Shown here: one piece after another, positions 1 to 6,193 of the stretch
Layout of the letters: every line of letters starts with the position of its first letter
Numbering within the stretch: position 1 is the stretch's first letter
Assembly: GCA_031275535.1 (NCBI GenBank)
Contig: JAISOR010000185.1
Coordinates: 1-6,193, forward strand
DNA length: 6,193 nucleotides
Direction of reading: 5' to 3'
From: Treponema sp.
GTDB taxonomy: Bacteria; Spirochaetota; Spirochaetia; Treponematales; Breznakiellaceae
The notes under the pieces: generated by a model
What the model saw: the letters and a program-made list of their open reading frames with translations, nothing else
The model's database searches: none
Told to the model about the DNA's origin: nothing
Made by a program: the position numbers and the translations under genes

Positions 1-254
1 TCAAAGCGCAGGGTGTATACATCCCCCAGGCCCTCCGCTTCCAGTTTCTGACGGTCCAGGCGCAGCACAAGCGAACCGGCTCTAAGCTCGGTAAGCATCC
101 ATTCTTTTCCCCGCACCTCGTCAAAATTGGGGGGCCCTTCTTTTACCGGAGCGCCGCCGGCACAAGCCATAAGGACGAGTCCGGCTATGAGGGCCGCAAG
201 ATACGCGCCGCCACGGGTTAGAATGGCCGGGGGAACCCTTATCATCTTTAGCAT
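1..254 (-). CDS. Lipoprotein, probable META/HslJ-type domain (N-terminal part, runs off the window)
   Basis: The reading frame starts at an ATG at 254 and stays open to the window edge, giving 84 residues; the 3' part is missing. An AAGGAGA ribosome binding site (259-265 on this strand) sits 5 bases before the start. The protein begins with basic residues (K3, R6, R14) and a hydrophobic stretch (about 17-29), ending in the lipobox L-M-A-C with Cys31, so it should be exported, lipidated and anchored in a membrane. After a short Gly/Pro-rich linker come G-K-E-W-M-L-T-E-L (49-57) and a stretch resembling the first strands of META (DUF306/HslJ) domains: G, W, then L-D-R-Q-K and Y-T-L-R-F. The lipoprotein call is firm; the META call rests on a short N-terminal segment and remembered family resemblance. 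It lies 29 bases after the gyrA stop with no hairpin between them, so it is probably cotranscribed with gyrA. Its role is unknown. Confidence 0.72.
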   Translation of the reverse strand, partial: MLKMIRVPPAILTRGGAYLAALIAGLVLMACAGGAPVKEGPPNFDEVRGKEWMLTELRAGSLVLRLDRQKLEAEGLGDVYTLRF

Positions 255-283
255 GTTTTCTCCTTATTAACTATACAGAAGAC

Positions 284-2839
284 TCAGTCTTTTTCCGGCG
301 CGTCTTCTTCCCGGATTTCCCCGGATTCCTCCGCCGCCCCGGCCGCCTTGACGATACCAGCCGGTTCCGCCGTTTCTTCCTGGACTATTTCGGCGGCCTC
401 TTCCCGGACAATCCGGTCCACGCCGATAACAAAATCGGGCTTGTCGATGCTGAGGATCCGCACCCCCTGGGCGGAACGGCCCATAACGGGGACGCCGGAC
501 ACTTTAAGCTTGATGGATTTGGCCTGGCTGGTAATACACATGATCTCCTCATCATCCAGAACCGTAACACAACCCACAATCTCCCCGGTCTTCCCGGTGA
601 CGGTGTAAATTTTCTGGCCCCCGGTTCCCCGGCCATGGGGGGAGAAGTCGCCGAATACCACCCGTTTGCCATAACCGTATTCCGAAAGGATGAGCATCTT
701 TTCCCGGGAAGCCTCCGGCTCCGATGCGTCCACCCGCAGAAGCCCCGTAAGTTCATCATCATTCCCAAGCTTCATCCCGGATACGCCCCGGGAAGAACGG
801 CCCATGGGCCGGACCTGGTCTTCCCCGGTACGCAGGGCCTGGCCCTTCCGGGAGATAAGGACCACCTCGTCCGAGCCGCCGGTAAGGAGGGCGCTTACCA
901 GCTTATCCCCTTCGTCCAGCTTAATGGCAATGATGCCCCTGGTTTTGGCGTTGGCAAACTCGCTGGTCATTACCTTCTTAACCACCCCCCGGGCGGTACC
1001 CATAAAGATGTAACGGTCGTCGGTAAACTCCTTTAGGGCCACAATGGCGGTAATATCCTCGTTGGGGGACACCGTAAGAAGGCTCTTGATATGGGCGCCC
1101 TTGGATGTCCGGGACCCTTCGGGCAGTTCGTGGACCTTCATCCAGTAGGCCTTACCCTCGCTGGTGATGAACATGATATACTCATGGGTGGAGGCCACGA
1201 AGATCTGTTCCACAAAATCATCTTCCGTAAGCTTGGCGCTCTGCATGCCCTTGCCGCCCCGGCCCTGGTTCCGGTAAGCGGAAACCGATACCCGCTTGAC
1301 ATAGCCCATGTTGGAGATGAGGATCACCATCTCTTCTTTTTTAATCAGGTCCTCAATGTTGATATTCTCCACTTCATCGGTCACAATTTCTGTCCGCCGC
1401 TTGTCCCCGTACCGTTCGGAAATACTCGCCGTTTCATCCTTGATAACCCCCCGGAGTTTGTTTTCATCCTCCAAAAGGGATTTAAGATAGGCGATGTGGG
1501 TCTTGAGTTCCGCCAATTCCTGTTGAAGTTTCTCGACCTCCAGGCTGGTGAGCCGCCCCAGGCGCATATCCACAATGGCCTGGGCCTGGATCTCGGAAAG
1601 GAGAAACCGCTCCTGCAGCATGGCCTTGGCGGTGTTGATATCCCTGGAGGCCTTGATAATGGCCACCACCTCGTCGATGTTGGCCAGGGCGATTACCAGG
1701 CCTTCCAGGATATGGGCCCGTTCCTCCGCCTTTCGCAGGTCGAATCTGGTCCGGCGGGTAACCACCTCTATCCGGTGTTCCACAAAGTAGTGGATCAGTT
1801 CCTTGAGGTTGAGACACTGGGGCTTGCCCTTAACCAGGGCCAGGTTGATGATCCCAAAGGAGGATTGCAGGGCGGTATGGGAAAAAAGCTGGTTCAGCAC
1901 CACCTTGAGGATGGCCCCCTTTTTAAGCTCGATAACGATCCTGATCCCCTCCCGGTCAGACTCGTCGTTTGAAGCGGCAATCCCGTCGATCACCTTTTCC
2001 CGCATCAAGGCGCCGATCCGTTCCAGGAGGGCCGCTTTGTTTACGTTGTAGGGAATCTCGTTAAAGACGATCATTTCCTTCCCGGATTTGGTGGTCTCCA
2101 CCGCAAAACGGCCCCGGACCAGGATCTTCCCCCGGCCGGTCTTATAGGCATCCCGGATACCCCGGCGGCCAAAGATGATGCCCCCGGTGGGAAAATCCGG
2201 GCCGCTTATGTATTTCATCAGCTCATCAATGGTAATATCCGGGTTATCGATATAGGCGCAAACCGCCTGGCAAACTTCGACCAGGTTATGGGGGGCCATG
2301 TTGGTGGCCATCCCTACGGCAATGCCGCTGGAACCATTGATAAGGAGGTTGGGGACCGCCGCGGGGAGTACCAGGGGTTCCATGAGGGATTCGTCAAAAT
2401 TGGGGACAAAGTCCACCGTCTCTTTGCGCAGATCCTGCAGCATCTCGTCGCCGAGCCGGGAAAGCTTCGCCTCGGTATACCGCATGGCGGCGGGGGGATC
2501 GCCGTCCATGGAACCAAAGTTGCCCTGCCCCTGGATCAGGGGATAACGGAGGGAAAAATCCTGGGCCAGGCGGACCAGGGCGTCGTAAAGGGACAGATCG
2601 CCGTGGGGGTGGTATTTCCCCATGGCGTCCCCGACAATACGGGCGCTTTTCTTGGTGGCGGCATTGGGCCGCAGGCCCAACTCGTCCAATGAATAAAGGA
2701 GCCGCCTATGCACCGGCTTGAGCCCGTCCCGCACATCCGGCAGGGCCCGGGCCACAATAACCGACATGGCGTAGTTCAGATAATCGGTTCTTACCTCGTC
2801 TTCTATTGCAATGGGGATTACTTTTCCGGTATCAGCCAC
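284..2839 (-). CDS. gyrA: DNA gyrase subunit A
   Basis: This is the breakage-reunion subunit of gyrase, which with GyrB (not in this window) introduces negative supercoils using ATP. The protein has 851 residues, a normal length. The GTG start at 2839 is supported by an AAAGGAA site (2846-2852) 7 bases upstream and by good alignment of the early [20 protein letters not shown] block. Visible parts are the winged-helix region with G-K-Y-H-P-H-G-D (74-81), catalytic Tyr121 in A-M-R-Y-T-E, the tower and coiled-coil region (about 360-470), and a C-terminal beta-pinwheel (about 500-810). The pinwheel carries a GyrA box Q-G-R-G-G-K-G (525-531), a close variant of Q-R-R-G-G-K-G. The box and the multi-blade pinwheel favour GyrA over ParC. 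The last 40 residues form a Glu/Ala-rich acidic tail. Leu82 occupies the position of E. coli Ser83, while Asp86 (E. coli Asp87) is kept. Transcription diverges from the DUF1538 operon. Confidence 0.97.
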   Translation of the reverse strand: MADTGKVIPIAIEDEVRTDYLNYAMSVIVARALPDVRDGLKPVHRRLLYSLDELGLRPNAATKKSARIVGDAMGKYHPHGDLSLYDALVRLAQDFSLRYPLIQGQGNFGSMDGDPPAAMRYTEAKLSRLGDEMLQDLRKETVDFVPNFDESLMEPLVLPAAVPNLLINGSSGIAVGMATNMAPHNLVEVCQAVCAYIDNPDITIDELMKYISGPDFPTGGIIFGRRGIRDAYKTGRGKILVRGRFAVETTKSGKEMIVFNEIPYNVNKAALLERIGALMREKVIDGIAASNDESDREGIRIVIELKKGAILKVVLNQLFSHTALQSSFGIINLALVKGKPQCLNLKELIHYFVEHRIEVVTRRTRFDLRKAEERAHILEGLVIALANIDEVVAIIKASRDINTAKAMLQERFLLSEIQAQAIVDMRLGRLTSLEVEKLQQELAELKTHIAYLKSLLEDENKLRGVIKDETASISERYGDKRRTEIVTDEVENINIEDLIKKEEMVILISNMGYVKRVSVSAYRNQGRGGKGMQSAKLTEDDFVEQIFVASTHEYIMFITSEGKAYWMKVHELPEGSRTSKGAHIKSLLTVSPNEDITAIVALKEFTDDRYIFMGTARGVVKKVMTSEFANAKTRGIIAIKLDEGDKLVSALLTGGSDEVVLISRKGQALRTGEDQVRPMGRSSRGVSGMKLGNDDELTGLLRVDASEPEASREKMLILSEYGYGKRVVFGDFSPHGRGTGGQKIYTVTGKTGEIVGCVTVLDDEEIMCITSQAKSIKLKVSGVPVMGRSAQGVRILSIDKPDFVIGVDRIVREEAAEIVQEETAEPAGIVKAAGAAEESGEIREEDAPEKD

Positions 2840-2876
2840 GTTGAATTCCTTTGTTTTCTCATTAATCTTCTACTTT

Positions 2877-2905
2877 ATTATACCATTTTATCAAAAAACA
2901 GTCGA
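2877..2905 (-). promoter_or_regulatory. Probable sigma-70-type promoter for gyrA
   Basis: On the minus strand a perfect -10 box TATAAT (2877-2882) is preceded by TGG, giving the extended -10 pattern TGnTATAAT. Exactly 17 bases upstream lies TCGACT (2900-2905), which matches four of six bases of TTGACA. Transcription would start near 2870, giving a leader of about 30 bases that contains the gyrA ribosome binding site. The location, spacing and A+T-rich context all fit; no experimental support is available here. Confidence 0.7.
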
Positions 2906-2914
2906 GACGGACTG
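2899..2914. repeat. Short inverted repeat overlapping the gyrA -35 box
   Basis: CAGTC (2899-2903) and GACTG (2910-2914) form perfect 5-base arms around a 6-base spacer. The left arm overlaps the proposed gyrA -35 box, so it could be a small operator. Arms this short also occur by chance, so confidence is low. I recognise no known regulator site in it. Confidence 0.2.
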
Positions 2915-2932
2915 CCCGGCCCTGTCCCGTGC

Positions 2933-2961
2933 TTGTTAAAAAAATTTGGATGAAATATATT
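2933..2961 (+). promoter_or_regulatory. Candidate promoter for the DUF1538 operon
   Basis: TTGTTA (2933-2938, four of six matches to TTGACA) and TATATT (2956-2961, five of six matches to TATAAT) are separated by 17 bases. Transcription would start near 2968 and leave a leader of about 24 bases that includes the weak AAGG ribosome binding site at 2981-2984. A perfect TATAAT at 2975-2980 also exists but has a poor -35 and would start transcription after that binding site. The region is A+T-rich, so chance matches are likely and the exact promoter is uncertain. Confidence 0.45.
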
Positions 2962-2967
2962 CTTAAT

Positions 2968-2989
2968 ACTAATATATAATAAGGTTAGT
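2968..2989. repeat. Short inverted repeat around the ribosome binding site of the DUF1538 gene
   Basis: ACTAA (2968-2972) and TTAGT (2985-2989) are perfect 5-base arms around a 12-base spacer. The spacer contains TATAAT and the AAGG ribosome binding site. The element lies between the proposed transcription start and the start codon, where an operator or a leader structure would act. The arms are short and A+T-rich, so it may be chance. Confidence 0.2.
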
Positions 2990-2991
2990 CA

Positions 2992-4545
2992 ATGAATAAA
3001 ATACTCAAGGAAAAAATCAGGGAGGCATTTTCTTCGGTTCTTCCCATCACGGTGATTGTGCTTATCGCCAGTGTTTTTCTGGTTCCCATGCCCACCGGGA
3101 CTATTCTGACCTTTCTGGTGGGGGCGGCGCTTCTTATTGTGGGGATGGGCTTCTTTACCCTGGGCGCTGATATGGCCATGATGCCCATGGGGGAAGGCAT
3201 CGGGATACAGCTTACCAAAATATCAACCCTGCCGATTATCCTGTCCATCAGCTTCGTGATGGGCCTCATCATCACCATCGCCGAACCGGATCTGCAGGTC
3301 CTGGCCCGGCAGGTCCCCTCGGTTCCCGGCCTGGCCCTGATTCTGACCGTGGCCGCCGGGGTGGGGATATTTCTTGCCCTGGCCATACTGCGGATCCTCT
3401 TTAAGATCCGGCTTTCGGTGCTGCTGCTTATTTTTTATATTATCGTCTTTGTCATTTCCTATTTTGCCCCGGATAATTTTATTCCCGTAGCCTTTGACTC
3501 CGGGGGGGTTACCACGGGACCAATTACGGTACCCTTTATTCTGGCCATGGGGGTGGGCGTCGCCTCGATCCGGGGGGATAGAAATTCCCAGGATGACAGC
3601 TTCGGCCTGGTCTCCCTCTGCAGCGTGGGCCCCATCATAGCGGTCCTCCTGCTGGGTATGTTTTACCGGCCCACCGGGGCCGACGTGGTGAGCCATACCA
3701 TTCCCCTGGTAGCAACCTCCCGGGATGTGATAGAAATCTTCGCCTTTGAATTCCCCCATTATCTGGAAGACGTACTCCTGGCCCTGGCGGCGGTTATCCT
3801 CTTTTTTATCATCTTCCAGCTAATATCAAGACGGTATAAGAAGCACCAGCTTGCGCGGATCGTCGTTGGGTTTGTGTATACCTTTATCGGCCTGGTGGTC
3901 TTTTTAACGGGCGTTAATGTGGGTTTTATCCCGGTGGGCCAGTTTCTGGGGGCCGAGATTGCCGCAGCTCCCTTTAGATGGATCATGGTTCCCCTGGGGA
4001 TGCTTATCGGGTACTTCATCGTGGCCGCAGAGCCGGCGGTCCATGTACTGACTAAGCAGGTGGAGGAAATTTCCCGGGGAACCATACCCCAAAAAGTCAT
4101 GAACCGGGGCCTCTCGATTGGCATGTCCGCGGCCCTGGGCCTGACCATGGTTCGGATCCTAACGGGTATTTCCATCATGTGGATCCTGATCCCCGGATAC
4201 GCCTTTGCGCTGCTCCTGACCTTTTTTGTTCCCAAAATCTTTACCGGTATCGCCTTTGACTCCGGCGGCGTGTGCAGCGGCCCCATGACCTCCACCTTCC
4301 TCCTGCCCCTGGCCATGGGAACCTGCGAAGGCGTGGGGGGGAATCTGATGACCGACGCCTTCGGCATTGTCGCCATGATAGCCATGGCGCCCCTCATCGT
4401 AATTCAGTTTATGGGATTACTATACAGCTACAATCTGCGGGTTGCCGCAAGAAAGGCGGCGGAAGAAAGCCTGGCGGCCATAGAAGACATGGATGCTGCC
4501 GATGCGGGAGAAATCATTGAATTTGAGGAGGAATCCCATGAATAA
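2992..4545 (+). CDS. DUF1538-family polytopic membrane protein, probable transporter or channel
   Basis: The protein has 517 residues and is very hydrophobic, with roughly twelve membrane segments, so it sits in the cytoplasmic membrane. I recognise it as a two-unit DUF1538 protein. The two halves share three motif pairs about 250 residues apart: L-G-A-D-M-A-M-M-P-M-G (57-67) against T-G-V-N-V-G-F-I-P-V-G (306-316); A-E-P-x-x-x-V-L-x-x-Q-V (97-108 and 346-357); and A-F-D-S-G-G-V-x-x-G-P-x-T (167-179 and 421-433). The last pair is followed by D-S-F-G-L-V and D-A-F-G-I-V. Polar motifs with Asp, Ser, Gly and Pro inside hydrophobic stretches suggest a substrate path. The tail (about 486-517) is acidic and probably cytoplasmic. 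The ATG follows a weak AAGG site at a 7-base gap. The next gene, a double P-II-like protein, overlaps this one, which suggests P-II-type control of the membrane protein. The substrate is unknown and transport itself is inferred. Confidence 0.88.
   Translation: MNKILKEKIREAFSSVLPITVIVLIASVFLVPMPTGTILTFLVGAALLIVGMGFFTLGADMAMMPMGEGIGIQLTKISTLPIILSISFVMGLIITIAEPDLQVLARQVPSVPGLALILTVAAGVGIFLALAILRILFKIRLSVLLLIFYIIVFVISYFAPDNFIPVAFDSGGVTTGPITVPFILAMGVGVASIRGDRNSQDDSFGLVSLCSVGPIIAVLLLGMFYRPTGADVVSHTIPLVATSRDVIEIFAFEFPHYLEDVLLALAAVILFFIIFQLISRRYKKHQLARIVVGFVYTFIGLVVFLTGVNVGFIPVGQFLGAEIAAAPFRWIMVPLGMLIGYFIVAAEPAVHVLTKQVEEISRGTIPQKVMNRGLSIGMSAALGLTMVRILTGISIMWILIPGYAFALLLTFFVPKIFTGIAFDSGGVCSGPMTSTFLLPLAMGTCEGVGGNLMTDAFGIVAMIAMAPLIVIQFMGLLYSYNLRVAARKAAEESLAAIEDMDAADAGEIIEFEEESHE
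4525..4531 (+). promoter_or_regulatory. Ribosome binding site that fixes the start of the double P-II gene
   Basis: GAGGAGG lies inside the end of the DUF1538 gene, 6 bases before the ATG at 4538. This strong site makes 4538 the start, rather than the in-frame ATG at 4493, which would add 15 residues without P-II resemblance. Its position implies translational coupling to the upstream gene. Confidence 0.85.
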
Positions 4546-5257
4546 CGAAGCAACTACGGGCGAAGCCAAAACACCCCTGTTAAAATGCCTGGTCTTTATC
4601 ATCGACTGGACCAAAACGGACGTAATCGCGGATATATTCGAACAGGAGAATGTCCGGTTTCATTTTATCTGCAAGGGCAAGGGAACCGCCAGTTCCGAGA
4701 TTCTGGATCTCCTGGGCATCGGCAGTACCGAAAAGGCGGTGGTGATCTGCCTGGAACAGGATATTATGGTACCGGTGCTTCTCAAAGAGGTTAGTAAAAA
4801 GCTCGGCCTTAATAACCCCGGGGCGGGAATTGCCTTTACCCTTCCTCTTTCGGGGATCAATCAGCCTATACTCAAGGTTTTTAAAGACAGTATTGAAAAG
4901 AACTTCAAAATTTCGTCGGATAAGGAAGTAGAAAAGATGAGTACCGATTCAAAACACGATCTGATAGTCTTTGTGGTCAATCAGGGATATAGTGATGAAA
5001 TTATGGTAGTTGCCCGGGAAGCGGGGGCCACCGGAGGTACGGTGATCAACGCCCGGGGGCTGGTCCACCGGGGGCCGGTAAAATTTTTCGGCATCTCCGT
5101 ACAGGATGAAAAGGAAATTATCGCCATTTTAGCGAGCCGGGAGAAGAAGGCCCCCATCATGCAGGCGGTGAGTCAGTCCTTTGGGATTACCTCCGAGGCG
5201 GGAGGTATTGTGTTCTCCCTGCCGGTGGATACTATTACGGGATTGGACCTGCGATAG
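4538..5257 (+). CDS. Tandem P-II-like signalling protein (two fused P-II domains)
   Basis: The protein has 239 residues, about twice the length of a normal P-II (GlnB/GlnK, about 112), and lacks membrane segments, so it is cytosolic. Domain 1 covers about 14-105: L-K-C-L-V-F, then K-G-K-G-T-A-S-S-E-I-L-D-L-L-G-I (46-61), and ends in G-A-G-I-A-F-T-L-P-L. A helical, charged linker follows (about 110-138). Domain 2 covers about 139-236 and looks more like a classic P-II: G-A-T-G-G-T-V-I-N-A-R-G (163-174), F-F-G-I (183-186), E-K-E-I-I-A-I-L (191-198) and G-G-I-V-F-S-L-P-V-D (222-231). Both lack the long T-loop with the modifiable Tyr51 of GlnB, so uridylylation is unlikely. P-II proteins bind nucleotides and small effectors at subunit clefts and often control transporters. 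Here the 8-base overlap with the DUF1538 gene suggests that protein as the partner. The effector is unknown. Confidence 0.87.
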   Translation: MNNEATTGEAKTPLLKCLVFIIDWTKTDVIADIFEQENVRFHFICKGKGTASSEILDLLGIGSTEKAVVICLEQDIMVPVLLKEVSKKLGLNNPGAGIAFTLPLSGINQPILKVFKDSIEKNFKISSDKEVEKMSTDSKHDLIVFVVNQGYSDEIMVVAREAGATGGTVINARGLVHRGPVKFFGISVQDEKEIIAILASREKKAPIMQAVSQSFGITSEAGGIVFSLPVDTITGLDLR

Positions 5258-5268
5258 TCCTTTTTCCC

Positions 5269-5273
5269 AGGAG
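5269..5273 (+). promoter_or_regulatory. Ribosome binding site that decides the TTG start of the ferritin-VIT gene
   Basis: AGGAG sits 6 bases before the TTG at 5280. The nearby ATG at 5275 is out of frame and too close. The in-frame ATG at 5304 has no comparable site at a normal distance and would drop eight residues. Confidence 0.75.
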
Positions 5274-5279
5274 AATGTT

Positions 5280-6170
5280 TTGAAAACCATTACCGATGCC
5301 GTCATGTTAAAGACCGCCTTGAAGGTTCAACGGGATGAAATTACCGAATACTCGGTATATACCCGTTTGGCTAAGATATGCCGGGACCCTCATAACGCGG
5401 GGGTGCTGCGCTCTATGGGGGCCGCGGAAAAGAAACACGCCGCTTTCTGGCAGAGCCGGACCGGCAGGGAGGTAAAGCCCAATACTTTTAAGGCCTTTAG
5501 AACGGTCTTTCTGGCCCGGGTCCTGGGACTTACCTTTACCCTTAAACGGATGGAAAAATCCGAGGGTACGGCGTCGAAACAATATATGGGATTAACCGCT
5601 CAGTTTCCGGAGGCCCAGTCCATAAGCAGGGAAGAGGCGGAGCATGAGCAGACGCTTCTGACCATGCTGGACGAAGAGCGGCTGCAGTATGCGGGTTCCA
5701 TAGTCCTGGGCCTAAACGACGCCCTGGTGGAACTTACCGGTGCCCTGGCGGGATTTACCCTGGCCCTGGGGGAAACCAGGGTGATCTCCCTGGCGGGGCT
5801 GGTCACCGGAATTTCCGCCGCCTTTTCCATGGCCGCTTCGGAGTACCTTTCCTGTAAGGCCGACGCCGGGCCGGGCCAGCCGGCGGCGGCATCCCGGGCG
5901 GCAAAGTCGGCCCTCTATACCGGCGGGGCCTATATCATCACGGTGATGCTCCTGATCCTGCCGTTTTTGCTTATGCCGAATAAATTCAGTGCCCTGGGGA
6001 TAACCCTGTCCATTGCGGTATTCGTCATTTTTATTTTTAATTACTATTTATCCATTGCCAAAGATCTCGATTTCAAACACCGGTTCGGGGAGATGACCCT
6101 GATCAGCCTGGGCGTTGCGGCCCTGTCCTTCGGGGTTGGATGGGTGTTGAAAAACATCCTGGATGTTTGA
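5280..6170 (+). CDS. Ferritin-like / VIT1-CCC1 fusion protein (MbfA type), probable iron or manganese transporter
   Basis: The protein has 296 residues from a TTG start. The N-terminal part (about 8-130) looks like a rubrerythrin-type four-helix diiron domain, with candidate ligands E20, E50-x-x-H53, E92 or E95, and E119-x-x-H122, spaced much as in rubrerythrin. The C-terminal part (about 138-294) is a VIT1/CCC1 domain with about five membrane segments, including G-L-N-D-A-L-V-E-L-T-G-A-L-A-G (143-157) and M-A-A-S-E-Y-L-S (184-191), where Asp146 and Glu188 are likely metal-path residues. Members called MbfA in rhizobia export iron and protect against peroxide stress; this protein probably does something similar, but direction and metal are inferred. 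It starts 22 bases after the double P-II gene with no terminator between, so it is likely the third gene of the operon. No Fur-, PerR- or Irr-type operator was recognised. An extended ATG start at 5181 would overlap the P-II gene and adds unrelated sequence. Confidence 0.9.
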   Translation: MKTITDAVMLKTALKVQRDEITEYSVYTRLAKICRDPHNAGVLRSMGAAEKKHAAFWQSRTGREVKPNTFKAFRTVFLARVLGLTFTLKRMEKSEGTASKQYMGLTAQFPEAQSISREEAEHEQTLLTMLDEERLQYAGSIVLGLNDALVELTGALAGFTLALGETRVISLAGLVTGISAAFSMAASEYLSCKADAGPGQPAAASRAAKSALYTGGAYIITVMLLILPFLLMPNKFSALGITLSIAVFVIFIFNYYLSIAKDLDFKHRFGEMTLISLGVAALSFGVGWVLKNILDV

Positions 6171-6193
6171 GGAGCCCCGGCGCAACGGAAAAA

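Noticed and set aside
255..283. Terminator between gyrA and the lipoprotein gene
   Set aside because: No stable hairpin followed by a T run is present on the minus strand.
1091..1972. Long open frame (293 codons) on the plus strand opposite gyrA
   Set aside because: It lies wholly antisense to the well-supported gyrA gene and its product resembles no family I know. Open frames opposite G+C-rich genes are common artefacts of codon bias.
2975..2980. Perfect TATAAT just before the DUF1538 gene as its -10 box
   Set aside because: The matching -35 position is poor and transcription would start after the only ribosome binding site, so I prefer the TTGTTA/TATATT pair. It may still act as a leaderless start.
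3502..3508. Runs of seven G (also at 4335-4341) as possible programmed slippage or phase-variation sites
   Set aside because: Both runs lie in conserved glycine-containing parts of the DUF1538 gene with an intact frame, and runs of this length are expected in G-rich codons.
3223..4397. Two open frames on the minus strand opposite the DUF1538 gene
   Set aside because: Both are antisense to a clear membrane protein gene, have unnatural composition and lack convincing ribosome binding sites.
4493..4537. ATG at 4493 as the start of the double P-II protein
   Set aside because: The extra 15 residues do not resemble P-II, and the strong GAGGAGG at 4525-4531 points to the ATG at 4538.
5181..5279. 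ATG at 5181 as the start of the ferritin-VIT protein
   Set aside because: It would overlap the double P-II gene by 77 bases and add 33 residues unrelated to the family. The TTG at 5280 has a well-spaced AGGAG.
6169..6193. GAGGAG at the end of the ferritin-VIT gene as a ribosome binding site for a fourth gene
   Set aside because: No ATG, GTG or TTG follows within the remaining 19 bases, so a next gene cannot be supported from this window.

Overview
The window reads as a piece of a spirochaete chromosome, most likely Treponema or a close relative. The GyrA sequence, a META-type lipoprotein beside it and the general protein character all point that way, but this is inference from resemblance; no rRNA or other decisive marker is present. 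The DNA is moderately G+C-rich in the genes and clearly A+T-rich in the one real intergenic region (about 2840-2991). I see no mobile element, CRISPR array, tRNA or rRNA.

Layout. Positions 1-254 (minus strand) hold the N-terminal part of a lipoprotein, probably with a META/HslJ-type domain, cut by the window edge. It lies 29 bases downstream of gyrA (284-2839, minus strand), a complete DNA gyrase subunit A with a GTG start, and the two probably form one transcript. A 152-base A+T-rich divergent promoter region follows, with a good sigma-70-type promoter for gyrA and a weaker candidate facing the other way.

On the plus strand a compact three-gene operon follows: a DUF1538 polytopic membrane protein (2992-4545), a protein made of two fused P-II-like domains (4538-5257, overlapping the first gene by 8 bases), and a ferritin-like/VIT1-CCC1 fusion of the MbfA type (5280-6170, TTG start). 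The tight packing suggests coordinated expression. The simplest model is that the tandem P-II protein senses a small molecule and gates the DUF1538 membrane protein. The ferritin-VIT protein would handle iron or manganese at the membrane. The substrate of the DUF1538 protein is unknown.

Most interesting points: the DUF1538 / double P-II / ferritin-VIT operon; the strongly divergent first P-II domain; the internal duplication in DUF1538, with three pairs of matching motifs; and a leucine in GyrA at the position of E. coli Ser83, the main quinolone-resistance site.
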